Assembly (NCBI RefSeq): GCF_017368455.1
Contig: NZ_JAFNJU010000008.1
Span: forward strand, 1-64,000
Length of the DNA stretch: 64,000 nt
Source: Proteiniclasticum aestuarii
Lineage (GTDB): Bacteria; Bacillota; Clostridia; Clostridiales; Clostridiaceae
Direction: 5' to 3'
The notes under the pieces were generated by a model. The model was given only the letters and a program-made list of their open reading frames with translations, was not told the DNA's origin and did not search any database. Positions 1-9,570 of this stretch are shown in pieces (positions within the stretch are counted from its first letter, which is position 1; each line of letters starts with the position of its first letter). The position numbers and the translations under genes are program-made.

Positions 1-316
1 TCAGGTGCCTGAAGGCCCCGCTTTCTCTGTTCTTGTAGTAAGTCCTCTGATAGCAGATATCTCCCAGAAGTGTGGAAACAGTCTTCTCCCTATTTCTGCT
101 CTGTACAACCCACTCCATTGATCTTTCCTTGCTGTTTAGGAGAGACTCCTCAGCAGTACGGATCATATCTTCAATCATTTCTCTTCCCATTTCTCGCACA
201 AGGGCAAGAGTAGATTCCACCATTCCTGTCAGTCCTGTCCTTTCTTCTACTGCCTTTTCCAGACATATTGACATGTGGCTAGTGATTTTCCTGTTCAGCT
301 CGGTTATAATGTTCAT
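1..316 (-). mobile_element. ISLre2-family transposase, N-terminal part, cut by window edge
   Basis: Reading the minus strand from an ATG at 316 gives 105 open codons running off the window start. The start has an AAGGAG box 8-9 bases upstream. The peptide (MNIITELNRKITSHM..., then EMGREMIEDMIRTAEESLL, then TVSTLLGDICYQRTYY) has the length, charge pattern and 'T-LGD--Y-RTYY' block of the N-terminus of ISLre2/UPF0236 transposases. The catalytic region lies outside the window, so I cannot tell whether the copy is intact. I could not define a terminal inverted repeat between 317 and 400. Family assignment is by pattern memory and fairly secure. Confidence 0.75.
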
Positions 317-540
317 GAGGGTAGCTCCTTCCGGTTGTGTTATTAGGTCGTATTTTTATCATAACACGGTTTGAGCTATTCTCTTTTTCTATTCATCCAA
401 CAAATATTCTACACTAAGGAAATTCATGAGATTCATCAAAATAACGCTCTTTTTTACATGTTTTCTCCCATTTTAATTGTTAATCCCCGTTTTTCATTGC
501 ATTTTTTTCTATTAGTTTTTACAATAGACAAGACTGCCAA

Positions 541-568
541 CTTCAGTTTCACTGAAGGATGGTATAAT
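541..568 (+). promoter_or_regulatory. Inverted repeat and -10 box upstream of BCCT gene
   Basis: A perfect 7-3-7 inverted repeat (CTTCAGT-ttc-ACTGAAG, 541-557) sits directly before a consensus TATAAT (563-568). No good -35 hexamer is present at the right distance, which fits a promoter that needs an activator or is covered by an operator. The 317-540 stretch otherwise shows only AT-rich sequence. Confidence 0.45.
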
Positions 569-673
569 GAGGTCATAAATTCACTGTTTCTGAGACAGCA
601 ATCAACCCATTTTCATCATTCCACATTGTTATTCATTCATTTACTATATTTACCAAAGAAGGAGATCATTATC

Positions 674-2512
674 ATGAACGAGGATCAGAAAAAAGAACTG
701 GCCAGAAAAAAGCTGCTGGCCAAAAGACTGAAAAAAGCGGAAAGGGAAGCCCGAATCAAAGCCATCAAGAACAGAAAGCCCTTCAAGGGACTCCAGATCC
801 GCCCCACCGTTTCCCTCTTTGACGAGGCAGACCGGCAGGAACCCGGTGAAAACAACTGGGCAGGATTCGGATTTGACATTCATCCTCAGGTAACCATCAT
901 TTCCGTTGTTCTGCTGGTCATCTTTATTGCAGGAACCCTGATTTTCCCCAGTAATGCAGAGAGTCTCTTCGAAAACCTTCTGGCTGGCATCACAAAAAAT
1001 GCAGGATGGTTCTTCATCACAGCAGCCAACATCTTCGTAGTCGCCGCGTTTCTTTTCGCATTCGGACGCTACGGGAATCTGAAGATCGGTGGCGCGGAAG
1101 CGGAACCGGAATTCACCAAGTTCGCCTGGTATGCCATGCTTCTAAGCGCCGGCATGGGCATCGGACTTCTCTTCTGGAGCGTCGCAGAACCCGTCTCGCA
1201 CCTGAATTCCCCCTCCCCTATGTTCGGAGAAATGGCTGCAGGTTCAGCGGAAGCTGCCCAGGCTGCCATGGCCACCACTTTCTTCCATTGGGGCATCCAC
1301 CCCTGGGCTATTTATGCCATCGTCGGCTTGTCCCTGGCCTTCTTTGCTTATAACCGTGGACTGCCTCTGACTATCCGTTCCATTTTCTATCCCATCATCG
1401 GAAACAAAATCTACGGATTCTGGGGCAATCTCATCGATGTGCTTTCCGTCATGGCCACCCTTACAGGACTTGCCACCTCTTTAGGACTGGGTGTGTCCCA
1501 GGTCAATGCAGGCCTGAACCATCTCTTCGGCATCACCATCAGTGTGCCTGTTCAGGTGGGGCTTATCATCGGCATCACAGCCCTGGCCACCATCTCCGTT
1601 GTCCTGGGACTGGACGGAGGCGTCAAGCGTCTCAGTGAGATCAATATGATTCTGGCTGGCGTATTTCTCATCTTCATCATGATAGCTGGTCCCACGGTCT
1701 ATATTCTGAGCGGATTCACACAGAATCTGGGCTACTATCTGTCCAATTTCATTGAAATGAGCATGTGGACCGAGACCTTCAGAAACACCAACTGGCAGGG
1801 TGGATGGACCATCTTCTACTGGGCATGGTGGATCTCCTGGTCGCCTTTTGTGGGAATGTTCATCGCCAGAATCTCCAAGGGCAGAACCGTCCGGGAATTC
1901 ATCCTTGGCGTCATGCTGATCCCTTCCCTCCTGTCCTTCTTATGGATGTCCGTGTTCGGAGGAACCTCCATCTTCCTGGAGTCAAACGGTCTGGCAAAGA
2001 TCGTCGAGGCTGTGAAGATCGATGAGTCCCTGGCCCTCTTCGCCATGCTGGATGCACTGCCCCTGGCAAGCATTCTTTCCGTCATCGGCATCATCCTTGT
2101 CACCGTCTTCTTTGTCACCTCCTCCGATTCCGGATCCCTGGTGGTGGATCACCTGACTTCCGGAGGAAAACTGGACTCTCCTGTTCCTCAGAGAGTATTC
2201 TGGGCTGTCATGGAAGGCGTCGTAGCCGCAACCCTTCTCATCGGAGGTGGCCTCACAGCCCTTCAGACAGCGTCCGTCATCACGGGCCTTCCCTTCGCCA
2301 TCATTCTCATGCTCATGATCTACTCCCTCCGAGAAGGTCTGAAGCAGGAATTCGAAGTGGAGGAAATCGTTAGAAGAAAAGTGCGGGAGGTCCGGGAAGA
2401 CCACATCATCAACGAGGTCATCAATACCGTGGTGCAGGACCATGCACTGGTCAATAAGGAGGAGCAGAAGGAAGCGCCTGAGGAACCTGAAAAGGATGAT
2501 GAACCGAAATAA
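674..2512 (+). CDS. BCCT-family glycine betaine/choline/carnitine transporter
   Basis: A 612-residue secondary transporter of the betaine-choline-carnitine family, acting in the cytoplasmic membrane and probably importing a quaternary amine as osmoprotectant or nutrient. About 12 membrane segments follow a charged cytoplasmic N-terminus of about 70 residues. Signature blocks are GMGIGLLFWSVAEP and, further on, FYWAWWISWSPFVGMFIARI, the tryptophan-rich substrate box. The GMGIG motif is the one linked to Na+-coupled betaine/choline carriers. The start at 674 is chosen because AAGGAG lies 8 bases upstream; the frame is open about 100 codons further but without a site. The charged C-terminal tail (about 60 residues) resembles osmosensing tails of this family. 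The exact substrate is not readable from sequence. It ends in a strong terminator. Confidence 0.93.
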   Translation: MNEDQKKELARKKLLAKRLKKAEREARIKAIKNRKPFKGLQIRPTVSLFDEADRQEPGENNWAGFGFDIHPQVTIISVVLLVIFIAGTLIFPSNAESLFENLLAGITKNAGWFFITAANIFVVAAFLFAFGRYGNLKIGGAEAEPEFTKFAWYAMLLSAGMGIGLLFWSVAEPVSHLNSPSPMFGEMAAGSAEAAQAAMATTFFHWGIHPWAIYAIVGLSLAFFAYNRGLPLTIRSIFYPIIGNKIYGFWGNLIDVLSVMATLTGLATSLGLGVSQVNAGLNHLFGITISVPVQVGLIIGITALATISVVLGLDGGVKRLSEINMILAGVFLIFIMIAGPTVYILSGFTQNLGYYLSNFIEMSMWTETFRNTNWQGGWTIFYWAWWISWSPFVGMFIARISKGRTVREFILGVMLIPSLLSFLWMSVFGGTSIFLESNGLAKIVEAVKIDESLALFAMLDALPLASILSVIGIILVTVFFVTSSDSGSLVVDHLTSGGKLDSPVPQRVFWAVMEGVVAATLLIGGGLTALQTASVITGLPFAIILMLMIYSLREGLKQEFEVEEIVRRKVREVREDHIINEVINTVVQDHALVNKEEQKEAPEEPEKDDEPK

Positions 2513-2529
2513 TCTCTGACAGAAACTGA

Positions 2530-2563
2530 AAAACTCCTGATCCGCCCTTGGATCAGGAGTTTT
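2530..2563 (+). terminator. Rho-independent terminator after BCCT gene
   Basis: Perfect 13-bp stem (AAAACTCCTGATC/GATCAGGAGTTTT) with an 8-base loop. It lies between convergent genes and can serve both directions. Confidence 0.85.
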
Positions 2564-2632
2564 AAAATACTTGCCTTTATTTCCTCTACTGCAGGACGGA
2601 TAGAGAAAACTGAGGAGAAAAAATCGTATGCC

Positions 2633-3685
2633 CTACGCTTCGCTTTCCTCTTCCGGCAGCAGCACGATCTTCCCCAGCTTACCCGACTGCTTGAAATAGG
2701 TCTGGGCTTCTGCAGCCTTCTCCAGGGGGAAGGTCTTATCGATGATGGGCTTCAGCTTTCCTTTCGCAACAGCATCCAGCATGTCCTTGAACTCTTTCCT
2801 GGTGCCCAGCACCGAACCGTAAATGGTGATGTGCTTGAGATAGATGTCTCTTAAATCCACATGGGTGGTCTGTCCGCCGATGGACCCTGAGATGCAGAGC
2901 TTTCCTCCTTTTTTCAGAACCTTGATGACGGTCTTGAACAAGGCATCTCCCACCACATCCAGCACGGAATCCACAGGGCCTCCATTCAGCTCCAGAATTT
3001 CTTCTGCAAGATGCGCTGATTTATAGGAAAGCACATGGCTAGCACCCAGCTCCTTCATCCGGTCTCTCAGACTCGGGTCTCCCACTAGAGCAATTACCTT
3101 TGCCCCATGGATCTTCGATGCGATCTGCACGTTCATGGACCCTACGCCTCCATTGGCGCCAGTGACGAGAATGGTCTCTTCCTTCTTCGGTCTGATCTGC
3201 TCCACCATATGCCAGGCGGTGAGCCCACTGACGGAAAACACGGCGCTCTGACTGAAGTCTTCCAGCGGCATGGGAAAGCATAGACTTTCCGGCCAGGCCA
3301 CATACTCTGCATATCCGCCGTCATATTCCGATCCGATGAAGGACATGTCCTCTGCGTAGTGCTCCGTTCCTTCCTCTCCTGAAGAGGTGAAGGGAAACAC
3401 CACAACATTCCTACCCAGGATGCTTTTATCCACATTTTCCCCTACTTCCACCACTGTGCCGGTTATGTCCGAACCGGGAATCCTCGGAAACTGCACACCT
3501 TCGGGCCTCCAACCGGATTCCTTATCCGCTCCGTAGGCACCTTCTCTCATCCAGATTTCCGTATTATTGATCCCGCAGGCCTTGACCTTGATCAGCACCT
3601 CATTCTCCTTAGGATGTGGCTTCTCGATATGAACCACGTGAAGTTTATCTATGTCTCCATACCCTGTAACCTGTACTGCTTTCAT
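2633..3685 (-). CDS. Zinc-binding-dehydrogenase-type NADPH:quinone oxidoreductase
   Basis: A 350-residue medium-chain dehydrogenase/reductase. The N-terminal GroES-like half carries ENEVLIKVKACGINNTE; the Rossmann half carries VTGANGGVGSMNVQIA, the dinucleotide-binding glycine motif. The structural and catalytic zinc cysteines of alcohol dehydrogenases are absent in the expected spacing, so quinone oxidoreductase-like (zinc-independent) chemistry on an enone or quinone is more likely than alcohol oxidation. The start at 3685 is preferred over the ATG at 3691, which lies only 3 bases from GGAG; 3685 has 9 bases. It stands alone, with a promoter at 3762-3790. The physiological substrate is unknown. 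Confidence 0.85.
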   Translation of the reverse strand: MKAVQVTGYGDIDKLHVVHIEKPHPKENEVLIKVKACGINNTEIWMREGAYGADKESGWRPEGVQFPRIPGSDITGTVVEVGENVDKSILGRNVVVFPFTSSGEEGTEHYAEDMSFIGSEYDGGYAEYVAWPESLCFPMPLEDFSQSAVFSVSGLTAWHMVEQIRPKKEETILVTGANGGVGSMNVQIASKIHGAKVIALVGDPSLRDRMKELGASHVLSYKSAHLAEEILELNGGPVDSVLDVVGDALFKTVIKVLKKGGKLCISGSIGGQTTHVDLRDIYLKHITIYGSVLGTRKEFKDMLDAVAKGKLKPIIDKTFPLEKAAEAQTYFKQSGKLGKIVLLPEEESEA

Positions 3686-3761
3686 TTTCATCTTCTCCTT
3701 TCGGTACGACTAGAATCATTATGATCCCTGACGAAGACTTTCATTCTTCTTTTATGCTCAC

Positions 3762-3790
3762 ACTATATTGCAAAATCAGCTGAAAATCAA
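3762..3790 (-). promoter_or_regulatory. Sigma-A-type promoter for the dehydrogenase gene
   Basis: On the minus strand TTGATT (3785-3790) and TATAGT (3762-3767) are separated by exactly 17 bases, upstream of the start at 3685. The rest of 3692-3997 shows no gene. Confidence 0.5.
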
Positions 3791-3997
3791 CTTTCAGGAT
3801 TGTTTGCTTGGGACTTCAACGATTCTCTCAGCCGAAAGACCCTTCTTCTTTCTAAAGAACCTTCTTCTCATCAAATCGGTTCGATCACAAGGAGTGAAGA
3901 GATCATAAAGTTTCAGGAAATATTCTTTTAGACCACCTGTCACCGGACATCTGCATGCTATACTGAGAAAAAGAATACTGAGAATGGAGGGTGTATC

Positions 3998-4444
3998 ATG
4001 AATATCAGTCTATGCAAAGCCATGGTGAAGGAAAACAACTTCTGCGTGCTGTCCACCTGCAAGGATCAGAGGACCAACAGTTCTCTGATGCTCTACATGA
4101 CGGACGAGGATGCACAAAAGCTCTATATGGTCACACTGAAAGGAAGCACGAAATATGCAAGTATCGTGGAGAATCCGGAAGTGAGCCTTCTTATTGACAC
4201 CAGAGAGAAGATCACCGAGAAGCAGCCCCAGGTGAAAGCTCTGACCGTCTACGGTCATGCCAGCATCATCAGGGACAGAGACTGGTCACTGGAGATCATC
4301 GAAAAACTGGTCCAAAAGCATCCCAGTCTTCGGGCGCTTACGGAAATGGATGACTCCTGCATCGTGCAGGTGGACATCACAAACTTCCTCTATCTGGATG
4401 GCGTAAGCGATGCCAGATATGTGAGCCTTCTGGAGGACAGGTAA
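3998..4444 (+). CDS. Pyridoxamine 5'-phosphate oxidase-like flavin-binding protein
   Basis: A 148-residue single-domain protein of the split-barrel PNPOx-like superfamily. It begins with a short helix followed by the strand NNFCVLSTCKD, then SLMLYMTD, and KYASIVENPEVSLLIDTRE, which is the typical 'k---l--np-vsl-i-' block of FMN-binding general stress or heme-utilisation-like members. The start has GGAGGGTG 5-8 bases upstream. Substrate and cofactor (FMN or F420) cannot be told; in Bacillota FMN is expected. It is a monocistronic gene with a terminator at 4471-4509. Confidence 0.8.
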   Translation: MNISLCKAMVKENNFCVLSTCKDQRTNSSLMLYMTDEDAQKLYMVTLKGSTKYASIVENPEVSLLIDTREKITEKQPQVKALTVYGHASIIRDRDWSLEIIEKLVQKHPSLRALTEMDDSCIVQVDITNFLYLDGVSDARYVSLLEDR

Positions 4445-4470
4445 GAAACCATTTCTATCTGCTACCCCTT

Positions 4471-4509
4471 AAATCAGCTGCTTTCAGAACGTCAAAGCAG
4501 CTGATTTTT
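4471..4509 (+). terminator. Rho-independent terminator after PNPOx-like gene
   Basis: 14-bp stem AAATCAGCTGCTTT/AAAGCAGCTGATTT followed by TTTCT. Confidence 0.8.
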
Positions 4510-4521
4510 CTAATTTCCGAA

Positions 4522-4560
4522 AAAAAACTGTCCGCTTTTTTTTGAAGCGGACAGTTTTTT
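4522..4560 (-). terminator. Rho-independent terminator of the symporter gene
   Basis: Stem AAAAAACTGTCCGCTT/AAGCGGACAGTTTTTT just past the minus-strand stop at 4572; A- and T-runs on both sides make it bidirectional. Confidence 0.85.
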
Positions 4561-4571
4561 GCGTATTATGT

Positions 4572-6023
4572 TTATGCAGTAGGTTCCACTGCTGTTTTCA
4601 TATCGTGAATGGCCTGCTGGATTTCCTCCATCTTCTTTCCATCCAGATCATAGTACTTCATGGATACTAGAGATGCCAGCCAGCCCAGCACTGGAATGCC
4701 TACAAAGAAGAACAAGGTCATCCAGAACAGCGGTCTGCTGACAGGTGTTTCCGCAGTGGGCAGCTGGTCTCTGAATCCGATGAAAGCCACCATGACGCCT
4801 ACTATACTGGCACTGAAGGCTGAAATCAGCTTGTCCACAAAGGAGAATATGGTGCCCATCATCCCAGGAATATACTGACCGGTCTTATAGGTCTGATAGT
4901 CGGAACAGTCAGCAATCATCGGGATGACAATATTCGTACCAATGGACATGGCGCCCCCTTGAAGGACCATGAGTGCAATGAAGATCAGGGTCGCCAGATT
5001 CAGATTGGACAGGGAAATGGTCGTAAGATCCGCTGTCACAAAGAACAGGATGAGCAGCACGCTCAGGGCCACCGAAATCCAGGTTGAAGTGACGTAAGCC
5101 TTTTTCTGACCCAGCCTTCTGGCATAGCCGATTCCCACAAAGGTCAGAAGGATGGTGAGCGGTGTCATGATGAGCCCCAGGGTACCAGATAGCGCATAGT
5201 TTCCGAGAAGTATGCCATAGAGCATGATGACGGTAACGGAGTTCTGTCTTACGGTGGCCGCCAGCTTATCCGTGGAAGCGGAAACAATCAGCATCTGAAG
5301 AGGTCTGTTGCCCTTGATGATGGGCCAGTAGTCTCTCAGTCGGATCTGCACATCAGAGGGAACACCCCAGTTTTCCTTCACATCCTTTTTCCAGATGGAA
5401 AGTACCGATAAAGCGGTGAAGAGGGCAGAGATGGAAATAACGCCGATCATCATTTCCGTAAAGAATCCTTCCGTGAATCCTCCGTGTTTCGGAACCAGAA
5501 CCCCTGATACCAGGAACTGTCCACTCACAAAAACAACGGTGTTGAAAATTCCATCAAAGAGTGTGAACAGAGGTCTCTGCTTCGGATCATTGGTCAGCAC
5601 CGTCTGCGCCGCCTTGGTGCAGGCTGTCTGGAATGTATAGCCGATGATGTATAGGGAATAGATCAGGATGAAATAGAGCAGTCTCATGTTCTGAGGCACA
5701 AGATGGGTTGTGGTATGAAGAAGTATTACGCTGACGGCCAGAATGATGTTTCCAAGGACCATGTAGGGCCTGAATTTACCGATTTTAGACTCCGTCTTGT
5801 CGATGATGAAGCCGATGAGGGGATCCGTGAATCCGTCAAAGATTCTCATGGCGGTCATGATGCTTGTGACAGCCACAACAAGCAGTCCCGCCACACCTGT
5901 GGCATAGTAGGATACAAACATCATGAAGAACATGTAGAGATTCGTTGCGGTATTATTTAAAACAAAAAGTCCGATCTGAAGATTTGAGGATCTGTTGTAT
6001 ATGACCTGGTTTCTGGTTTCCAT
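4572..6023 (-). CDS. Glycoside-pentoside-hexuronide (GPH) cation symporter
   Basis: A 483-residue, 12-segment MFS-related carrier of the GPH family. Diagnostic features are the N-terminal block with RIFDGFTDPLIGFIIDKT and, after it, KIGKFRPYMVLGN, corresponding to the conserved D-(P)-G and R-P motifs of UidB, MelB and XylP. It lies 185 bases downstream of a beta-glucuronidase gene on the same strand, so beta-glucuronide (or glucuronate conjugate) import by cation symport is the natural reading. The start is set by GGGAGG 6-7 bases upstream. A cre-like site at 6047-6060 lies just before it, so it may have its own catabolite-controlled promoter besides read-through from uidA. Substrate is inferred from neighbours only. 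Confidence 0.88.
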   Translation of the reverse strand: METRNQVIYNRSSNLQIGLFVLNNTATNLYMFFMMFVSYYATGVAGLLVVAVTSIMTAMRIFDGFTDPLIGFIIDKTESKIGKFRPYMVLGNIILAVSVILLHTTTHLVPQNMRLLYFILIYSLYIIGYTFQTACTKAAQTVLTNDPKQRPLFTLFDGIFNTVVFVSGQFLVSGVLVPKHGGFTEGFFTEMMIGVISISALFTALSVLSIWKKDVKENWGVPSDVQIRLRDYWPIIKGNRPLQMLIVSASTDKLAATVRQNSVTVIMLYGILLGNYALSGTLGLIMTPLTILLTFVGIGYARRLGQKKAYVTSTWISVALSVLLILFFVTADLTTISLSNLNLATLIFIALMVLQGGAMSIGTNIVIPMIADCSDYQTYKTGQYIPGMMGTIFSFVDKLISAFSASIVGVMVAFIGFRDQLPTAETPVSRPLFWMTLFFFVGIPVLGWLASLVSMKYYDLDGKKMEEIQQAIHDMKTAVEPTA

Positions 6024-6046
6024 TGATTTCCTCCCGATATATATGA

Positions 6047-6060
6047 TTAAAACGTTTACT
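6047..6060. promoter_or_regulatory. Catabolite responsive element (cre)-like site
   Basis: TTAAAACGTTTACT differs at one position from the CcpA consensus TGAAARCGYTTWCW. It lies 24 bases upstream of the symporter start. CcpA binding is inferred; a LacI-family operator would look similar. Confidence 0.5.
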
Positions 6061-6208
6061 TCAATGATAAAAAATATTGAAAATAGGATAACACACTATA
6101 AACCTGATGCCGACTGGAAGCGAAACGGTGTATCTTTACTGAACCATCATGCAGAGAGGAGACAGGGCAAGCTGCCGCCTCTTCTGCTATGGTGTCAGAA
6201 TTCATGTT

Positions 6209-7996
6209 CTATCTCTTCTTATACTCAAAATCCGGAATCTTCATCCATCTTTCTCTTACGGTATGGGCTGCCATCTTCGGCTGCCTCTGCCTGGTGAAGA
6301 GTCCTTTCTTGTTCCCCTGTACCCGGATGATGCCCACAGACGTTTCAAAATCCGCAAAGTTCCACATCTGTTCCCCGATCACATGATCAAACTCGTCGAA
6401 GACCTCATGATTGGCCTGAAGATATCTGACCTGATACTCCTCCGTAAAGGGAATGTCATCCACCGCATGGAATCCCGCCACGGTATCTGCTCCATACTCT
6501 GTGAACATCACTGGTGTATCCGGATAGGCTGTTTTCCAGTCCGAAAGCTCCTTGCGCAGTGCCGATTTGGCCTCTTCCAGCTCTCCTGTGTTGATGTACC
6601 AGCCATAGTACCGGTTGAGACAGATGACATCCAGGTATTTGGATACCAGGTCATTATGAGGCATGGACATCATGATGAGGACCATGGTCACAGGTCTTTT
6701 CTGAGGGTCCAGGTCTCTTGTCAGCTGGATGAGCGGCGCGAAATACGCATCGGCTCCTTCTTCCTGTGTAGCCGCTTCATTGGCTACAGACCACATGACC
6801 ACACAGGCCAGATTCTTATCTCGCGCAATCAGCTCTCTCAGAACCTGTTCATGGGCTTCTCTCGTATCCATGACTTCATAGGTGTTTTTCTTCTCTCCAT
6901 CTCCACCAAAGAGTGCAAAGTTGAATCCATGCATGATGCCCACCGCAGGCGTCTCATCGATGACTACAATGCCCTGTCTGTCGCAGAGTCTCATCATCTC
7001 TTCGGAATAAGGATAATGAGCTGTTCTGAAGGAATTGGCTCCCAGCCATTTCATCAGATTGAGATCCGTCACGTTCAACGCTTCATTGAGGCCTCTCCCA
7101 TTGACGAAGAAGTCTTCGTGCTTGCCGAAACCTTTGAAGTAGAAAGGCTTTCCGTTGATCAGGAACTGATTGTCCTTCACTTCCACCGTTCTTATACCGA
7201 AGGACTCCCTGTAAAGGTCCACTGTCTCTCCGTTTTTCTCCACATGGATTTCCACTTCATAAAGGTAGGCCGCCAGTGGATTCCACAGCTTCACCTCTGA
7301 AATCACAGCGCTCTTCTCATAGGTGTCGCAGACCACAGCGCCTTCTTCATCTCTTACCACGAATCTTACGCGGTCATGGTCTCCCTGGACGGTTTCTTTG
7401 AAGTGCACCTGTGCATTCTCTCCCTTCACCTCATAGGTGATGGTGATGTCTTCCACATAGCTCTTCGGTGTGGTATAGATTTTCACCGGTCTGTGAATAC
7501 CCGCATAATTGAAGAAATCAAAGTTCGGTGCGTTTTTCTTCACTCCGTCTTTCTCCGAGTAGTTTCCCACAGGCAGTGTCGTATAATCCAGAATGTTGTT
7601 CACCTCGACGGTGACCCTGTTCTTCCCTGGCTGAAGAAAGTCATTGATCTCCGCTTCAAAGGGCATGAATCCGCCTTTATGTTCCATGACAAGCTGGCCA
7701 TTGACATAGACCTTGGCCTGATGGGTCGCACTGCCGAAGCGAAGCACAAGGCGCTCCTTCTGTAGTGCATGCAGCACCTCGAACTCCTTTTCATACCATA
7801 CGGAACCTACGTGATTTCTGATTCTTCGAAGGACACCCTGTTCATTATAAGAACCCGGTACCGCCATGACCTCTTCCGATGACAGGGGGGTCCTGGGATC
7901 ATGGTTTTCCGTCAGAGAAAACTTCCATATACCGGAAAGATCCATGACGGTTCTTGTCTGGGTTGAGATAGGATATAGCATAAACTGATTCCTCAC
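6209..7996 (-). CDS. uidA: Beta-glucuronidase, glycoside hydrolase family 2
   Basis: A 595-residue enzyme, close to the 603 residues of Escherichia coli UidA, hydrolysing beta-D-glucuronides in the cytoplasm (no signal peptide). Domain order is the sugar-binding jelly roll (about 1-180), immunoglobulin-like middle (about 180-275) and TIM barrel. The acid/base glutamate is in WSVANEA, the nucleophile in FTEYGADT. Near the C-terminus [14 protein letters not shown] keeps the N-x-K pair that binds the glucuronate carboxylate and separates glucuronidases from beta-galactosidases. A long insertion equivalent to the gut 'Loop 1' is not obvious beyond [15 protein letters not shown], which may be a modest loop. 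It sits upstream of the symporter and downstream-adjacent to an AraC regulator. Confidence 0.95.
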   Translation of the reverse strand: MRNQFMLYPISTQTRTVMDLSGIWKFSLTENHDPRTPLSSEEVMAVPGSYNEQGVLRRIRNHVGSVWYEKEFEVLHALQKERLVLRFGSATHQAKVYVNGQLVMEHKGGFMPFEAEINDFLQPGKNRVTVEVNNILDYTTLPVGNYSEKDGVKKNAPNFDFFNYAGIHRPVKIYTTPKSYVEDITITYEVKGENAQVHFKETVQGDHDRVRFVVRDEEGAVVCDTYEKSAVISEVKLWNPLAAYLYEVEIHVEKNGETVDLYRESFGIRTVEVKDNQFLINGKPFYFKGFGKHEDFFVNGRGLNEALNVTDLNLMKWLGANSFRTAHYPYSEEMMRLCDRQGIVVIDETPAVGIMHGFNFALFGGDGEKKNTYEVMDTREAHEQVLRELIARDKNLACVVMWSVANEAATQEEGADAYFAPLIQLTRDLDPQKRPVTMVLIMMSMPHNDLVSKYLDVICLNRYYGWYINTGELEEAKSALRKELSDWKTAYPDTPVMFTEYGADTVAGFHAVDDIPFTEEYQVRYLQANHEVFDEFDHVIGEQMWNFADFETSVGIIRVQGNKKGLFTRQRQPKMAAHTVRERWMKIPDFEYKKR

Positions 7997-8040
7997 TTTC
8001 TACATACTCTAGTTAACTGAACTGATTATAAGATATGATA

Positions 8041-8077
8041 ACGATTCCCGTTTATACTATTTTTGCACTTATAGTAT
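8041..8077. promoter_or_regulatory. Operator-like inverted repeats upstream of uidA
   Basis: Two palindromic elements lie 45-80 bases upstream of the uidA start: AACG-attcc-CGTT (8040-8052 region) and ATACTAT (8054-8060) with ATAGTAT (8071-8077). A TATAAT on the minus strand (8025-8030 region) follows downstream. They are candidates for binding of the adjacent AraC-type protein or CcpA. Confidence 0.4.
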
Positions 8078-8132
8078 TATTTTGTTCTTTTTTCAATTTT
8101 TTTCCACACTGAATCTAACTCTCCTGAAAAAA

Positions 8133-8175
8133 CAGGAGCACCCTCAGAAAAAAATTCTGCTCCAAGGGGCTCCTG
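8133..8175 (-). terminator. Rho-independent terminator after AraC-type regulator gene
   Basis: Stem CAGGAGC/GCTCCTG with an internal CCCT/AGGG extension, followed on the minus strand by TTTTTT. Confidence 0.75.
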
Positions 8176-8187
8176 GTCTTACTTCAA

Positions 8188-9435
8188 CTAGCATTTATGC
8201 AGCTTCTGGTATTCCATCGGTGTACATCCCGTATGCTTCCTGAAGACTTTCGAAAAATAATTCAGTTCATCAAATCCGCATTTCACTGACACCTCGGTGA
8301 TACTGGACTGATTGAGACGCAGCAGGGATTTCGCTTTCTCCACCCTTCTGGACTGGATGAACTGCGTCAGGGTTTTTCCTGTCTCCTTCCGGAACTGCCT
8401 GGACAAATGGGATGCACTGACTCCAATCTCTTCTGCAATCTCATCCAGATGAATCTTCTCAGCCAGATGATTCTCGATGTATCGCTGGGCATTATGAATA
8501 TTTCTGGTCAGCCCTCGGCTATGATGCTTTCTTGCCAGAGAGCTGTATTCATCGATGAGCCTGTTGCCCATGGACAACAGCTGATCCATACTGCTGGTTC
8601 TTTCAATGAGGATGGCCATGTTGTCTGAGAGCTGATGGAGCGACAGCGGCGCTACACCTACCCGCTCCAGGGCGATTCTGAGCACCGTGTTGAACGTAAG
8701 ATACTGATTCTTTATAGCCCGCATCGGGTCTCCCGGAACGCGGTAGCTGAAATCATAGACCGTCTTTCCGCCCATCTTCTTGGCTGTTTCCGAATCTCCG
8801 ATGGATACAAAGTACATCATCTCATTCTGCATGCGGTACCTTTCATCGATGATGGTAAAAGATTCTTCGATTTCTCTTGGCCGTTCTAGTTCATAGTTCA
8901 CCTGTCTGCTCTTTCTGTAGATCAGATCCGCCGTTAGATGCTTCTTTCTTAGTATCCACAGCATGATTTTCGCCACCGATGCGCATTCTTCCTGATTGAG
9001 GACCTTCATGGTTTGTATAGCCTCGAAAAGAAACCGCTGATCCTGCAGTGGAATCTGATTTTCTTCCATGATCGCACTCTGTTTCTCCCGGGTGATCAGC
9101 ATGGACAGAAACGGTCCACCTATAAGGTAGTACGGTCTGCTTTCCGCCCAGGTGGCCACAGCCAGATACTGCGCCCCCAGATTGTCCGTGAAAACAAGCA
9201 CGGCATTCTCTTTTGTCCCCTCAAGTTCCTCTATGATCTGCTCTTTATACTGACTCCGATACTTGAACAGCGTCACATCTTTTCGTATGGCCATGCGAAA
9301 CTTCGCTTTCCCCTTCTCATCAATCAGAGCAAACTCTATACCCATGCTCTTTCCCAGTGACGTACATACGTCATACAGCTCCTCCATATCATACATCACA
9401 TCTTCCCTCCTTCCGGGCTTGCTGGACTCAGTCAT
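8188..9435 (-). CDS. AraC-family regulator, probably of glucuronide use
   Basis: A 415-residue activator-type protein. The C-terminal 100 residues form the double helix-turn-helix: first HTH in IHLDEIAEEIGVSASHLSRQ, second in SITEVSVKCGFDELNYFSK, ending with HTGCTPMEYQKL. The N-terminal 160 residues contain a sensor region (SMGIEFALIDEKGKAKFRM...) that resembles PocR/GAF-like sensors but which I cannot assign firmly. Two starts are credible: ATG 9435 and ATG 9396, each with an AAGGAGG box 9-10 bases upstream. The gene is transcribed toward uidA with a terminator between, so it is a separate unit; control of uidA and the symporter is inferred from proximity. Confidence 0.88.
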   Translation of the reverse strand: MTESSKPGRREDVMYDMEELYDVCTSLGKSMGIEFALIDEKGKAKFRMAIRKDVTLFKYRSQYKEQIIEELEGTKENAVLVFTDNLGAQYLAVATWAESRPYYLIGGPFLSMLITREKQSAIMEENQIPLQDQRFLFEAIQTMKVLNQEECASVAKIMLWILRKKHLTADLIYRKSRQVNYELERPREIEESFTIIDERYRMQNEMMYFVSIGDSETAKKMGGKTVYDFSYRVPGDPMRAIKNQYLTFNTVLRIALERVGVAPLSLHQLSDNMAILIERTSSMDQLLSMGNRLIDEYSSLARKHHSRGLTRNIHNAQRYIENHLAEKIHLDEIAEEIGVSASHLSRQFRKETGKTLTQFIQSRRVEKAKSLLRLNQSSITEVSVKCGFDELNYFSKVFRKHTGCTPMEYQKLHKC

Positions 9436-9570
9436 AGGCTGAACGCCTCCTTCTATCTGCGCGTTGTATTCAGTGCATTTATATTTCTTTATAATAGTCG
9501 CTTCTCATTGATTTCACAAGAGGCTCTTGGGATTTCATCTTCAGGAAAGCTTTATCCCAATACGCAGAAA

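Noticed and set aside
6149..7300. Long plus-strand frame opposite uidA
   Set aside because: It is the antisense shadow of a clear GH2 enzyme with catalytic motifs on the minus strand.
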